Assembly: GCA_903918045.1 (NCBI GenBank) | Contig: CAIXCY010000088.1 | Location: 28,340-92,339 of the forward strand | Length of the DNA stretch: 64,000 bases | Reading direction: 5' to 3' | From: an uncultured Bacteroidia bacterium | GTDB lineage: Bacteria; Bacteroidota; Bacteroidia; Bacteroidales; Prolixibacteraceae | Shown here: piece after piece, positions 29,027 to 36,878 of the stretch | Position numbering within the stretch: position 1 is the stretch's first letter | Layout of the letters: each line of letters begins with the position of its first letter | The notes under the pieces: generated by a model | The model's database searches: none | Seen by the model: the letters and a program-made list of their open reading frames with translations, nothing else | What the model was told of the DNA's origin: nothing | Made by a program: the position numbers and the translations under genes

Positions 29027-29050
29027 TTAATGGTTAATGATTAATGGTTA
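29023..29050 (+). repeat. Two copies of a 14-bp direct repeat over the NRPS stop codon
   Basis: The unit atgattaatggtta occurs twice head to tail (29023-29036, 29037-29050), and the first copy contains the NRPS stop codon. Related ttaatggttaatg strings occur near 58829-58850 (opposite strand) and 62110-62140. This is a small AT-rich spacer repeat of unknown role. Confidence 0.7.
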
Positions 29051-29102
29051 ATGAAAATAGAATAATGGGAAATGAGCTGTGTCTTTAGTCAATTGATAAC
29101 GG

Positions 29103-29903
29103 GTGCCTCGGGTTCAAACCGCGGTTAATAGGTCACCAAAATTGGTAAAAATATTCGCAGAAACGCATTCAGATATTAAATTTCGGAATTTGGATTCATC
29201 GACTTTCCCTGATTTGGTTGAGCCGGCTGTCTGCCTTGTCCAAACCGATTCATATTCAGATTCAGCGATTTTATCGTTTCAAAAATCACTATCAGCTCAG
29301 GAACAGGAAAAAGCACTGAGATTCAGATTTAAACAAGATCGGCAGAGTTATACCATAACACATGGAATACTTCGTACAATTTTGGGGAATTTTCTTGATT
29401 CAGGTCCGGGCAATATAGAATTTATTTCAAATGAATTTGGGAAACCATCACTGAAGCACGGGAATCGGGAAATACACTTCAATATTTCGCATCGATCAGG
29501 CATTTCAGCTCTTGCTTTTTCAACCAAGTCAGAAATTGGAGTAGATGTTGAAAAAATTGAGCCGGAATTTGATTTTGAGCTGATCGCCAAAACCCAATTC
29601 TCAAATGATGAAAACCGTTATATTCAATCCAACCAGATCGAGGCACGAAAAAAATTTTATACCCTTTGGACCCGAAAAGAGGCATTCCTTAAAGCTGTTG
29701 GTATCGGAATAAGTGAAAATCTTGGAATTGAAGTTTTTAGAAAGGTCAATCAGAATGAAGTGGAACCATCCCTTTCCAGGATTCGGGATACAGCTTATTA
29801 TTTGAAGTCCTTTGAATTTCAAAACAACTATATAATTTCATTGGCAACAAGCTTCCCCGGAGAATTTGGTTGTTCCCTGGTTAAAATCGACAATAAGGAC
29901 TAG
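29103..29903 (+). CDS. Sfp-type 4'-phosphopantetheinyl transferase
   Basis: A 266-aa enzyme with both signatures of the Sfp family: GVDVE (146-150; D148 and E150 bind magnesium) and WTRKEAFLK (189-197). It would move the phosphopantetheine arm from CoA to S1042 of the NRPS encoded 77 bases upstream. The start is uncertain: the frame opens with GTG at 29103, has no early ATG, and family alignment suggests the true N-terminus could lie further in, near PAVCLVQTD. A dedicated activator beside the NRPS supports a working assembly unit. Confidence 0.88.
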   Translation: MPRVQTAVNRSPKLVKIFAETHSDIKFRNLDSSTFPDLVEPAVCLVQTDSYSDSAILSFQKSLSAQEQEKALRFRFKQDRQSYTITHGILRTILGNFLDSGPGNIEFISNEFGKPSLKHGNREIHFNISHRSGISALAFSTKSEIGVDVEKIEPEFDFELIAKTQFSNDENRYIQSNQIEARKKFYTLWTRKEAFLKAVGIGISENLGIEVFRKVNQNEVEPSLSRIRDTAYYLKSFEFQNNYIISLATSFPGEFGCSLVKIDNKD

Positions 29904-29982
29904 AAATTTGGTGAAGCCCTCTTCGCAATTAATTGTATAAATTAGTAATACTAAACTTAAACATCCCTAAACGCCATTTATT

Positions 29983-31173
29983 ATGACAGCTCTGAAAATT
30001 ATATTTTGGATGCTCTTTTTCATTGTATTCTATGCCTATATTGGCTATGGAATTATTCTTTATACCTTAGTTTTGATTAAGCGGGTATTGAGAAAGTCAG
30101 GTAAAAAGGTTGCAGATCATAGCTATGAGCCTGAGGTAACTTTATTTATCGCAGCCTACAACGAAAAAGATTTTGTAGCAGAGAAGGTGAAAAACTCCCT
30201 TGAACTTGATTATCCGTCTGATAAACTTCATATGGTTTGGGTTACAGATGGATCGGATGATGGTACACCTGAAATTTTAAATAAAATTGAAGGTGTTGAG
30301 GTTCATCACCTTCCACAGCGAAGCGGTAAAATTGGGGCGATGAATCGGGGAATGAAACTCGTTAAAACACCCATAGTTGTCTTTTGTGATGCCAATACAA
30401 TGTTGGGTATGGAATCAATTCGAAGAATTGTCAACCTTTTCAGTAATCCAAAAGTTGGCTGCGTATCGGGTGAAAAACGAATTTATGGAAAGGATAAAGA
30501 TAGTGCTGCCGGAGCTGGTGAAGGGCTTTACTGGAAATATGAATCAGCCCTTAAAAAATGGGATGCAGAACTTTATTCAGTTGTGGGTGCTGCCGGTGAG
30601 TTATTTGCGATAAGAACTGAACTTTATCAGGAGGTAGAAAGGGATACTTTGCTGGATGACTTTATCATCTCACTAAGGGTCGCCCAGAAAGGGTATACCA
30701 TTCAGTATGATCCTGAAGCTTATGCAATTGAAACTGCGTCGGCCGATGTTAAGGAAGAACTTAAACGGAAAGTGAGGATTTCAGCCGGAGGGATCCAGTC
30801 GGTAGTCAGACTTGCCTCGCTGCTTAATTTTTTCAAATACGGTACATTGTCATTTCAGTATATCTCACACCGGGTCCTGCGTTGGACACTCGCACCGCTT
30901 TCTTTACTGTTTTTAATCCCGGCCGGATTAACATTGGCCATCAATGAGGGGGTTCTTAACTTTGGTTTTTACAGTATCCTATTCTTGCTTCAACTGGCAT
31001 TCTATATCCTCGCCTTAATTGGCTGGTATCTGGAGAACAAATCGATCAGGGTAAAACTGTTATTCGTTCCCTATTATTTTTTCATTATGAATTTATCTGT
31101 TTTCCTCGGATTTAAAAGGTATTTAAAAGGTTCCCAATCCGTTAACTGGGAACGTGCAAAACGGGGAAAATAG
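29983..31173 (+). CDS. Membrane GT2 glycosyltransferase
   Basis: A 396-aa enzyme with an N-terminal transmembrane helix (about 5-27), a GT-A domain starting at VTLFIAAYNEKDF, the motifs TDGSDDGT and FCDANTM (metal-binding DxN), and LLDDFIISLRVAQKGY as acceptor-site motif. In place of QxxRW it has KRKVRISAGG. Three helices close the protein. It is a probable EPS glycosyltransferase of the membrane GT2 group, distinct from the one at 19357. Confidence 0.86.
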   Translation: MTALKIIFWMLFFIVFYAYIGYGIILYTLVLIKRVLRKSGKKVADHSYEPEVTLFIAAYNEKDFVAEKVKNSLELDYPSDKLHMVWVTDGSDDGTPEILNKIEGVEVHHLPQRSGKIGAMNRGMKLVKTPIVVFCDANTMLGMESIRRIVNLFSNPKVGCVSGEKRIYGKDKDSAAGAGEGLYWKYESALKKWDAELYSVVGAAGELFAIRTELYQEVERDTLLDDFIISLRVAQKGYTIQYDPEAYAIETASADVKEELKRKVRISAGGIQSVVRLASLLNFFKYGTLSFQYISHRVLRWTLAPLSLLFLIPAGLTLAINEGVLNFGFYSILFLLQLAFYILALIGWYLENKSIRVKLLFVPYYFFIMNLSVFLGFKRYLKGSQSVNWERAKRGK

Positions 31174-31189
31174 GTTCAATCGGATTTAA

Positions 31190-32881
31190 ATGTACAGAGT
31201 TCTGGTAATTGTTATTTATTTGTTCCTGGTAATTCAGAATAAATCCGTGCTCGGTCAAAAGTCTAGTTACCGAATTAATACTGCCATAACTTTAATTGAT
31301 GCCAATGACCCAATTTACCAATCAGTTAAACCTGGAGACACGCTTTTGTTTGTAGCGGGTAACCGTGATCACCTGTTAATAAAAAACTTCGTTGGCAAAC
31401 AGGGGAAGCCGATTGTAATGATGAATACGGAAGGTGTAATAATTATTGATACTCAAAACTATTATGGGATTGCGGTTCAGAATTGCAGATACATAAAATT
31501 CACTGGTTCAGGTGACCCCACTCAAAAATACGGATTTCAGATAAAGCGGGTTGGCAATGGAGCGGGAATGGGTATCGGTGAATTGAGTTCTGATTTTGAA
31601 ATTGATCATGTTTCAATCGAAAATACGTTAATTGGCGCTCTTTATGCAAAAACAGATCCCGACTGTACCCTATTGTCGGTCAGGGGCAAGTTTACTCAAT
31701 ATAATACCAACATTCATGATAATTTTATATCAAATTCCGGAAATGAAGGGATATATGTAGGAAGTTCATTTTACGATGGTCAGGCAATTCAGTGCAATGC
31801 TCAAAATCTTCTCTTGTTGCCGGGTCTGCTTGATGGAGTAAAAATATATAATAACATTGTTACAAACTCGGGGTGGGATGCAATACAGGTTAGTTGTGCG
31901 ACAAAAAACTGTGAGATATATAACAATACAATCCAGTTTGACAGTCAGGCTGAGATTCCGAATCAAATGTCAGGGATATTGATAGGGGGTGGTACAAGAT
32001 GTGATTGTTACAATAATTTCATAAGTCAGGGTAAAGGGTGTGGTATTGAATGTCATGGGTTGGGAGGTTGCCGGATATTCAACAATATTATAGTCGATGC
32101 CGGATTAAATTTTGCACCAAATGATCTCACTCAAATGAAGCATGGGATATTTATAAGCGATCTGACAAATCTTAGTGACTCAACCTTGGTTATTAAGTAC
32201 AATGACATAATCAATCCAAAATCTGACGGGATCCGTTTTTCAAGCTTAAAGAGCACCAATAATCTGGTAGCGTCCAATGTGATCATCAACCCCGGAAATT
32301 TTGATTATTACCAAAATGGAAATACAAGTTTCAAAGGGATTGATTCGTATATAATGGTTCCCAACAGCGCAACTGAGGTAGTTGTTCAAAATAATTACCT
32401 TGCCCGGAACAGTAATTTGGCAGGTTTTTCATCGCAGAATATGGATTCAGCCAATGATTATATTCCGGTTATCAGCTCACCACTTATTGATCAGGCAGAA
32501 ACAGACAAAACAATCCATTTTGATTTTGAAGGTAACCCCCGTCCTTTCGGACCGAAACCCGATATTGGTGCATTTGAAGTTGAGTATGATATCGCTGCAT
32601 CAACACCATTGGAATCCAGGATCGACTATAATCAGTTTAAACTATTAAAAAATCCGGTTACTGACCTATTGATTATCAGTATCCCCAGACCATCAAATTC
32701 GCCCATTTTTGTAAATATTTATAATCTGATCGGCGAAATGATCTTTCAGTCAAAACAACACCAGTTACCCTCGGCAAGTCCGACAGTTCAGGTGGACCTT
32801 TCGGCAATTCCACAAGGAACTTATATTTATACTGTTCGTACAGATCAGGATGCCGGTTCAGGAAAATTTATAAAAAGGTGA
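31190..32881 (+). CDS. Type IX secreted parallel beta-helix protein
   Basis: A 563-aa exported protein with a signal peptide (about 1-22). Residues 120-430 contain repeated NNI/YNN/NNF turns typical of a right-handed parallel beta-helix, the fold of many polysaccharide lyases and epimerases. The last 75 residues form a type A sorting domain: LLKNPVTDLLIISI, VNIYNLIGEMIF, VDLSAIPQGTYIYTV and a basic end. This sends the protein through the type IX system to the cell surface. It is 17 bases after a GT2 gene. A role in trimming, epimerising or holding the polymer is plausible, but no catalytic residues can be assigned. Confidence 0.85.
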   Translation: MYRVLVIVIYLFLVIQNKSVLGQKSSYRINTAITLIDANDPIYQSVKPGDTLLFVAGNRDHLLIKNFVGKQGKPIVMMNTEGVIIIDTQNYYGIAVQNCRYIKFTGSGDPTQKYGFQIKRVGNGAGMGIGELSSDFEIDHVSIENTLIGALYAKTDPDCTLLSVRGKFTQYNTNIHDNFISNSGNEGIYVGSSFYDGQAIQCNAQNLLLLPGLLDGVKIYNNIVTNSGWDAIQVSCATKNCEIYNNTIQFDSQAEIPNQMSGILIGGGTRCDCYNNFISQGKGCGIECHGLGGCRIFNNIIVDAGLNFAPNDLTQMKHGIFISDLTNLSDSTLVIKYNDIINPKSDGIRFSSLKSTNNLVASNVIINPGNFDYYQNGNTSFKGIDSYIMVPNSATEVVVQNNYLARNSNLAGFSSQNMDSANDYIPVISSPLIDQAETDKTIHFDFEGNPRPFGPKPDIGAFEVEYDIAASTPLESRIDYNQFKLLKNPVTDLLIISIPRPSNSPIFVNIYNLIGEMIFQSKQHQLPSASPTVQVDLSAIPQGTYIYTVRTDQDAGSGKFIKR

Positions 32882-32958
32882 GAAAAAATGATCCTTTAAA
32901 AACAGGATAAATGCTTTCAGAATTCAACTTTCAGAATCAATTACTCTAGAACAATACT

Positions 32959-32966
32959 TATATTTG
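32959..32966 (+). promoter_or_regulatory. Candidate internal promoter -7 element before ugd
   Basis: TATATTTG matches TAnnTTTG and lies 30 bases before the ugd start, in a 115-base gap that is large for this locus. No clear TTTG at the proper distance upstream. It may give the nucleotide-sugar genes their own transcript. Confidence 0.35.
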
Positions 32967-32996
32967 TTAATATTTAAAAACTAATTCCGTAATATT

Positions 32997-34322
32997 ATGA
33001 AAGTCGCAATCGTTGGTAGTGGATATGTGGGTCTGGTTACAGGAACCTGCTTTGCTGAAGTGGGAATTGAGGTAATGTGTGTTGACGTAGACACCAAAAA
33101 GATAGAGAATTTAAAAAACGGTATTATTCCTATTTATGAGCCGGGACTCGAAGATATGGTTCACCGAAACATGAAGAAAGGGAGATTAAAGTTTACTACC
33201 GATATCTCAGAGGCTCTTGAGGATTGCGAAGTCTTATTTACAGCGGTCGGCACCCCCCCGGATAAAGATGGAAGTGCTGATCTTCAATATGTTCTAAGTG
33301 TTGCCCGGGATTGCGGCAAAAACATGAAAGATTATTTACTGATTGTGACTAAAAGTACCGTTCCGGTGGGTACTGCACAAAAAGTACGTGTTGCATTGCA
33401 GGAAGAACTTGATAAGAGGGGGGTCAACATTGCCTTTGATGTAGCCTCTAATCCAGAATTTCTGAAGGAAGGTGCAGCGATTGATGACTTTTTAAAACCG
33501 GACCGTATTGTTGTAGGGCTTGATTCATCACGGGCTGAGGATCTGATGAAGAGCCTTTATAAACCTTTTACTTTGAACGGTCATCCAATCATTTTCATGG
33601 ATATTACTTCGGCAGAAATGACCAAATATGCAGCAAATGCGATGCTTGCAACCAAGATCAGCTTTATGAACGATGTCGCAAATCTGTGCGAGATTGTTGG
33701 TGCCGATATCAATATGGTTCGTAAAGGAATTGGCTCCGATTCCCGAATCGGAAATAAATTTATCTATCCAGGGATCGGTTATGGTGGATCCTGTTTTCCG
33801 AAGGATGTGAAGGCCTTGATTCATACGGCAGAGGATTTCAACTATGAATTGCGCGTTCTTAAAGCGGTTGAAGCGGTAAATCAGGATCAGAAATCAGTTC
33901 TTTACAATAAAATTATGAAATACTTTAATGGGGACATTAAAGATAAAACAATTGCCATTTGGGGTTTATCCTTTAAACCTCAGACCGACGATATGCGGGA
34001 GGCACCATCTCTTGTAATCATAAAAAAATTATTAGAAGCAGGTGCAAAGGTAAAGGCTTACGATCCTGTAGCCATGAAGGAGGCCAAACACACGCTTGGA
34101 GAGACAATAACCTATTCTGAAGACCAGTATGAAGCGCTTATCGATGCCGACTGCCTCCTTTTGGTCACGGAATGGCCGGAATTTAAGGTACCAAACTTCA
34201 ATATTGTCAGGAAGCTTCTGAATCAACCTGTTATATTTGATGGTAGAAATATCTATGAAATTGCAGAGATGAAGCAAAAAGGGTTCGACTATTTCTGTAT
34301 CGGAATTGATACAACCAAATAA
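32997..34322 (+). CDS. ugd: UDP-glucose 6-dehydrogenase
   Basis: A 441-aa NAD-dependent enzyme that oxidises UDP-glucose to UDP-glucuronate. The N-terminal Rossmann motif is [10 protein letters not shown], followed by AVGTPP, and the catalytic cysteine is C266 in [10 protein letters not shown]. The family's NPEFLKEG motif is present. It feeds the next gene, UDP-glucuronate decarboxylase, so the two make UDP-xylose; glucuronate itself may also enter the polymer. Confidence 0.95.
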   Translation: MKVAIVGSGYVGLVTGTCFAEVGIEVMCVDVDTKKIENLKNGIIPIYEPGLEDMVHRNMKKGRLKFTTDISEALEDCEVLFTAVGTPPDKDGSADLQYVLSVARDCGKNMKDYLLIVTKSTVPVGTAQKVRVALQEELDKRGVNIAFDVASNPEFLKEGAAIDDFLKPDRIVVGLDSSRAEDLMKSLYKPFTLNGHPIIFMDITSAEMTKYAANAMLATKISFMNDVANLCEIVGADINMVRKGIGSDSRIGNKFIYPGIGYGGSCFPKDVKALIHTAEDFNYELRVLKAVEAVNQDQKSVLYNKIMKYFNGDIKDKTIAIWGLSFKPQTDDMREAPSLVIIKKLLEAGAKVKAYDPVAMKEAKHTLGETITYSEDQYEALIDADCLLLVTEWPEFKVPNFNIVRKLLNQPVIFDGRNIYEIAEMKQKGFDYFCIGIDTTK

Positions 34323-34397
34323 TTTTTATCAAAAATTTTGCATTACCGGACTTCCGTTTCAAGGCAGTCCGGTAATCATTAAATAAAAATCAAAACA

Positions 34398-35336
34398 ATG
34401 ATCAAAAAAAAGGTATTAGTCACCGGAGGAGCCGGTTTTGTCGGATCACATCTTTGTGACCGGCTGTTGAAAGAGGGGAATGAAGTAGTTTGCCTTGATA
34501 ACTATTTTACTGGCCAAAAGCAGAACATTGTTCATTTGCTTGATAACCCATACTTTGAATTGATCAGGCATGATGTTACGATGCCCTTTTTTATCGAAGT
34601 TGACGAAATCTTCAACCTGGCGTGCCCAGCTTCTCCAGTCCATTACCAATATAATGCCATCAAGACGATGAAGACCTCCGTAATGGGGGCGATCAATATG
34701 TTGGGGCTTGCCAAACGTATTAAAGCCAAAATTCTTCAGGCCTCGACAAGTGAAGTATATGGTGATCCTCAGGTCCATCCGCAGGTTGAAAGTTACTGGG
34801 GACATGTGAATCCAATCGGAGAAAGGTCGTGCTATGACGAAGGAAAGCGTTCAGCTGAGACACTTTTTGTCAACTACAACAAACAAAATAATGTTAAGAT
34901 TAAAATAATCAGGATTTTTAACACTTATGGCCCCCGAATGCATCCGCATGACGGAAGGGTTGTATCCAATTTTATTGTTCAGGCTTTACAGGGTGAAGAT
35001 ATTACGATCTATGGCGACGGACAGCAAACACGCAGTTTTCAATATGTAGATGATCTTGTAGAAGGTATGATCCGGATGATGGCATCACGGGACGAATTCA
35101 CCGGCCCTGTTAATATCGGCAACCCCAACGAATTCACAATCCTACAACTGGCAGAACTGGTGATTAAACTAACAAACTCAAAATCAAAGATCGTCAGAAT
35201 GCCACTTCCTTCAGATGATCCTACCCAACGGCAACCCAATATTACTCTTGCAAAAACAGAGTTGGACTGGGAGCCCAAAATACAGCTTAATGAAGGACTT
35301 ATAAAAACAATTGATTATTTTGCTTCAATCATCTGA
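34398..35336 (+). CDS. UDP-glucuronate decarboxylase (UDP-xylose synthase)
   Basis: A 312-aa extended SDR. It has the nucleotide-binding [34 protein letters not shown], and the catalytic STSEVYGDP plus [10 protein letters not shown] (Y-x-x-x-K), which together are the hallmark of UXS. The reaction turns UDP-glucuronate, made by the upstream Ugd, into UDP-xylose. Both genes lie in one co-directional run, so a xylose-containing repeat is likely. Confidence 0.92.
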   Translation: MIKKKVLVTGGAGFVGSHLCDRLLKEGNEVVCLDNYFTGQKQNIVHLLDNPYFELIRHDVTMPFFIEVDEIFNLACPASPVHYQYNAIKTMKTSVMGAINMLGLAKRIKAKILQASTSEVYGDPQVHPQVESYWGHVNPIGERSCYDEGKRSAETLFVNYNKQNNVKIKIIRIFNTYGPRMHPHDGRVVSNFIVQALQGEDITIYGDGQQTRSFQYVDDLVEGMIRMMASRDEFTGPVNIGNPNEFTILQLAELVIKLTNSKSKIVRMPLPSDDPTQRQPNITLAKTELDWEPKIQLNEGLIKTIDYFASII

Positions 35337-35374
35337 AAATCAATTGCAATACCTTTAATTTTAAAAATTTAAAA

Positions 35375-36232
35375 ATGAGGATACTTATAACCGGATCAAA
35401 TGGCCAGTTAGGAAATGAAATTAGGGTATTGGCAGAAGATTATCCTGACTTCGAGTTTATTTATACTGACATCGATGAGCTGGATATTTCAAATCCACTT
35501 AAGGTTGATGCATTTTTTACGGCCAATAAACCCCTGGCTGTTATCAACTGTGCGGCTTATACAGCTGTAGATAAAGCGGAAACGGATAAAAATCTGGCAT
35601 ATCTCATTAACTGTGAAGCCGTTATGAACCTTTCTAAATCTGCAGCTAAAATTGGTGCGCTGATGGTTCATGTGTCAACAGATTACGTCTTTGATGGTAT
35701 GAACTGTGTTCCATATACAGAAAGTGATCCAACAAATCCACAATCAGTTTATGGTCGTACGAAACTGGCCGGTGAGGAGGCAGTTTTAAAATATGCCGAA
35801 AAAGGGATCATTTTGCGGACTTCATGGCTGTATTCCGCGTTTGGAAATAATTTTGTAAAAACGATGATTAAATATGGGACGGAAAGAGATGAACTCAACG
35901 TCGTCTGCGATCAGATTGGCACACCTACCTATGCCAGAGATCTTGCAAAAGCGATTCTCGATATAATACCTCAGGCACAGCTTCAACCTGGGATCCAACT
36001 TTACCATTATTCGAATGAAGGTGTTGCAAGCTGGTTTGACTTTGCCCATGTTATTATGGACTTGTCAGCTATAAATTGTAAAGTAAATCCAATCCAAACC
36101 AAAGATTACCCGGTAAAAGCGGCCAGGCCAGCCTATAGTGTATTGAATAAAGCAAAAATAAAGGAAACCTTTAAAATCAATATTCCCTATTGGAGTGACA
36201 GTGTTAAAAATTGCATTTTAAGACTTAAATAA
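35375..36232 (+). CDS. rfbD: dTDP-4-dehydrorhamnose reductase
   Basis: A 285-aa SDR with N-terminal ITGSNGQLGNEI, DITDL-like DELDISN, NCAAYTAVDKAE, VSTDYVFDG and VYGRTKLAGE (Y-x-x-x-K). RfbD makes dTDP-L-rhamnose in the last step of the pathway. The three preceding enzymes (RfbA, RfbB, RfbC) are not in this window and must be encoded elsewhere if the pathway is complete. It agrees with the rhamnosyltransferase-like gene at 18361. Confidence 0.92.
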   Translation: MRILITGSNGQLGNEIRVLAEDYPDFEFIYTDIDELDISNPLKVDAFFTANKPLAVINCAAYTAVDKAETDKNLAYLINCEAVMNLSKSAAKIGALMVHVSTDYVFDGMNCVPYTESDPTNPQSVYGRTKLAGEEAVLKYAEKGIILRTSWLYSAFGNNFVKTMIKYGTERDELNVVCDQIGTPTYARDLAKAILDIIPQAQLQPGIQLYHYSNEGVASWFDFAHVIMDLSAINCKVNPIQTKDYPVKAARPAYSVLNKAKIKETFKINIPYWSDSVKNCILRLK

Positions 36233-36251
36233 CTATAAATATATCAAAATA

Positions 36252-36599
36252 ATGGCAGTAATTGATTGGGATCAGTTCAATGAAAATTTCCAGTACTACG
36301 ATAAAGAGATCATCACAGAAGTGATTAACCTCTTCTTTGAGGAATATGAAGAGCGGATTAACACGTTAGAAAAAAATATAAACGAAAAAGACTTTAATTC
36401 ATTGGCTTTTAATGCTCATAGTCTTAAAAGTGTAATATCCAACTATATGGCTCCACATGCGCTGGAGCTCACGCGCAAATTAGAGGAATTAGGTAAAGAT
36501 AATTCAGATCAAGGAATTGATGCTCTTTTTGCAGAATTGAAAAGCACCGTGGCTGAATTGTTGCTGGAACTGAAGGATTATCTGAGGAAAACCGCGTAA
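36252..36599 (+). CDS. Histidine phosphotransfer (Hpt) protein
   Basis: A 115-aa helical protein with the Hpt motif FNAHSLKS; H56 is the likely phospho-histidine and K59 the usual partner. Hpt proteins pass phosphate between receiver domains. It is the last gene of the EPS locus, 19 bases after rfbD, and completes the set with the hybrid kinase (11781) and lone receivers (5211, 14945). This suggests a His-Asp-His-Asp relay encoded inside the locus. Pairing is inference. Confidence 0.85.
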   Translation: MAVIDWDQFNENFQYYDKEIITEVINLFFEEYEERINTLEKNINEKDFNSLAFNAHSLKSVISNYMAPHALELTRKLEELGKDNSDQGIDALFAELKSTVAELLLELKDYLRKTA

Positions 36600-36653
36600 A
36601 TTTATTTTACACAAAATTATATTGCACGTTTAGAAACAGCCTGAAAAATCAGG

Positions 36654-36703
36654 ATTTACGAGAGTATATTATTTTTTATAAAAAATAATATACTCTCGTA
36701 AAT
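36654..36703. terminator. Perfect 50-bp palindrome closing the EPS locus
   Basis: The 25 bases at 36654-36678 are the exact reverse complement of 36679-36703, with no spacer. The inner part is T6/A6 and the outer part contains acgagagtat. In RNA it would form a very long hairpin 55 bases after the Hpt stop, so a (bidirectional) terminator for the EPS transcript is the simplest reading. It is longer and more perfect than other terminators here. The remaining gap 36704-36878 is AT-rich without a gene. Confidence 0.7.
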
Positions 36704-36878
36704 ATCTAAATATAAATGAATTAACTTTATAATTATTTCATTGATTACTGAGAAATATTAATTTCAATATTAATTGGCATGATTTATGTGAAATCTTATA
36801 TAAACGCTGCTAAATTCCGGTTTTATCCGCGTTTTGTGAGATTATTAAAGTTTAATTTTAGTTTAAAAAAATACGCAT

